This document shows, piece by piece, positions 5,605-6,298 of a DNA stretch of 6,298 nucleotides. Each line of letters starts with the position of its first letter. The stretch's first letter is position 1. A program made the translations under genes and the position numbers. Under the pieces are notes generated by a model. The model did no database searches. It saw only the letters and a program-made list of their open reading frames with translations, and was not told the origin of the DNA. This DNA is from Spirochaetaceae bacterium (GTDB taxonomy: Bacteria; Spirochaetota; Spirochaetia; B11-G9), in the NCBI GenBank assembly GCA_030633365.1, contig DAOVSY010000176.1:1-6298 (forward strand), given 5' to 3'.

Positions 5605-5623
5605 GGCGATTCTATGAATCGCC
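5605..5623. repeat. GGCGATTC palindrome between convergent genes
   Basis: A perfect 8-bp stem (GGCGATTC, loop TAT, GAATCGCC) 12 nt after the ybjQ-like stop. A second, bulged hairpin follows at 5631-5653 (AATTATTTCC / GGAATAATT). There is no clean U-run on either strand, so it may be a weak bidirectional terminator or a REP-like palindrome of a sequence type seen widely in bacteria. Confidence 0.5.
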
Positions 5624-5654
5624 CGTCTATAATTATTTCCTAATGGAATAATTA

Positions 5655-5825
5655 TTATAATATTAATTCTGTACACTCTGCTTTAGTTATTGAGTATTGT
5701 ACTTCACCCTTTCCAAAAGTTTCGGTATATTGATTTAAAAATATTCGAGATCCAATAACTGATGCAAGTACTAATACCACTACTACAAGACCTGTAAAAA
5801 TTAGAATTTTGTTACTTGTTTTCAT
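5655..5825 (-). CDS. Short single-TM protein downstream of gntR, possibly truncated
   Basis: A 56-aa product begins MKTSNKILIF, has one hydrophobic helix (about 7-24, ILIFTGLVVVVLVLASVI) and a short polar remainder ending KAECTELIL. The start is well supported: GGGAGG (complement of 5831-5836) is 5 nt upstream, and the ATG lies inside the last codons of gntR, giving a 14-nt overlap and likely coupling. An MKTSNK-type start plus one helix resembles larger exported proteins, some with a beta-helical DUF2807-like region, that follow GntR genes in other bacteria. Those run to about 200 residues, and here the frame stops almost at once, before a palindrome and the convergent gene. It may be a genuine small membrane protein or the remaining 5' end of such a gene. 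The function is unknown. Confidence 0.55.
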   Translation of the reverse strand: MKTSNKILIFTGLVVVVLVLASVIGSRIFLNQYTETFGKGEVQYSITKAECTELIL

Positions 5826-6276
5826 TTTTGCCTCCCTTGGTTGCTAGAGATCGTTCCTCGACACTTCGTGCCTGCGGTACGACTCCTTGCCGAGCAGGGA
5901 CGAAGTCCCGACCAGCTGTACTAAGATATTCCTTATAAAGTGCTTCGATAGTGTTTAAATCGATCCCAAGAATATCCAAAGATTTAAAGAAAAGAGGGAG
6001 TTCCTTTTTTATAAAATCCTGTTTTTTGGATTCTACTGCCAGATTCTTTGCATTGGATGAAACAAAATATCCTATCCCTCTTTTATTTGTAATAATCTGC
6101 ATATCCTGTAGATATGTATATGTTCTTGCTATTGTGTTTGGATTAACTTCCATATTTACTGCCATCTCCCTTACTGAAGGAATTCTTTCCTCTTCTTTCC
6201 ATCGTTCAGACAATATGTTGTCTGCTATTTTGTCAGCAATCTGTATATAGATTGCTTTTTTATCTTTAAATTGCAT
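5812..6276 (-). CDS. GntR family transcriptional regulator, YtrA-type, with repeat-encoded C-terminal extension
   Basis: Cytoplasmic DNA-binding repressor of the GntR superfamily, YtrA subfamily, which usually controls a neighbouring transporter or membrane-protein operon. The winged helix-turn-helix occupies about residues 8-72: IYIQIADKIADNIL (9-22), then RIPSVREMAVNMEVNPNTIARTY (31-53) with the typical P-SVRE-A and NP-T--R-Y signature, and the wing NKRGIGYFV (64-72). A short helical dimerisation tail ends at ALYKEY (112-117). YtrA proteins normally finish near 120-125 aa. The extra ~35 residues (STAGRDFVPARQ through GGKNENK) are encoded by the GC-rich repeat copy B and look unstructured. 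ATG 6276 has AGAGGT (complement of 6282-6287) 5 nt upstream. It overlaps the downstream small-TM gene by 14 nt, so the two form an operon; autoregulation is likely from family behaviour. Confidence 0.9.
   Translation of the reverse strand: MQFKDKKAIYIQIADKIADNILSERWKEEERIPSVREMAVNMEVNPNTIARTYTYLQDMQIITNKRGIGYFVSSNAKNLAVESKKQDFIKKELPLFFKSLDILGIDLNTIEALYKEYLSTAGRDFVPARQGVVPQARSVEERSLATKGGKNENK
5831..5916 (-). repeat. GC-rich repeat, copy B, inside the gntR 3' end
   Basis: On the minus strand it reads GCTGGTC, then a perfect hairpin GGGAC-TTC-GTCCC (5897-5909), TGCTCGGC (5889-5896), a second hairpin GGCAC-GAA-GTGTC further on, and the tail CCAAGGGAG (5832-5840) shared with copy C. It is translated as the last ~33 residues of the GntR protein, and its tail provides the Shine-Dalgarno of the next gene. 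The boundaries are inferred from similarity to the other copies and from the GC shift. Confidence 0.6.
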
Positions 6277-6298
6277 TTTTTACCTCTGCTTCTTTTAA

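Noticed and set aside
5951..6250. Plus-strand open frame of 99 codons
   Set aside because: It is antisense to the well-supported GntR gene, has no Shine-Dalgarno and its composition reads as a reverse-strand shadow.

Overview
This is an AT-rich bacterial window whose genes sit close together with good Shine-Dalgarno sequences. No rRNA, tRNA, CRISPR array or transposase is visible. Taxonomy can only be guessed. A short bacterial histone-fold gene, an FHA-like/PIG-L fusion and GC-rich dispersed repeats in an AT-rich background would fit a spirochaete or a similar free-living anaerobe, but nothing here proves it.

Layout. Positions 1-201 (minus) hold the N-terminus of an MFS-type transporter that runs off the left edge, behind a candidate promoter with an operator-like dyad. 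Positions 318-3428 (plus) look like one transcription unit: a small unknown protein (62 aa), a membrane-anchored FHA-like/PIG-L (LmbE) deacetylase (484 aa) and a MATE efflux pump (449 aa). Next comes a monocistronic gene for a 61-aa bacterial histone-fold protein (3552-3737). It has its own promoter candidate and a perfect 9-bp inverted repeat in its leader, and it ends at a strong hairpin terminator. That terminator also abuts the convergent gene for an NADPH:quinone reductase-like protein (3799-4806, minus). A 266-bp divergent spacer with three separate dyads leads to a 20-nt-overlapping pair, a two-TM protein and a YbjQ/UPF0145 protein (5073-5592, plus). Converging on that pair is a short minus-strand operon: a YtrA-type GntR regulator (5812-6276) and a 56-aa single-TM protein (5655-5825) that overlap by 14 nt. 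No gene-free stretch exceeds 300 bp.

Two repeat families explain most of the non-coding structure. One is a GC-rich element with the core CTGGTC-(13 or 14 nt)-TGCTCG, present three times (near 541-567, 5022-5047 and 5891-5915). In two copies the variable interior is a perfect small hairpin. One copy is translated as the C-terminus of the GntR regulator, and two copies are followed by the same CCAAGGGAG string that acts as the ribosome-binding site of the next gene. The other family is a GTAGGGGC...GCCCCTAC palindrome with two copies (3759-3794 and 4948-4981), one of them serving as a terminator.

The most notable items are the bacterial histone gene with its structured leader, the GC-rich repeat family that has been used for coding and translation signals, and the predicted cytoplasmic FHA-like / extracytoplasmic deacetylase fusion placed next to a MATE exporter.
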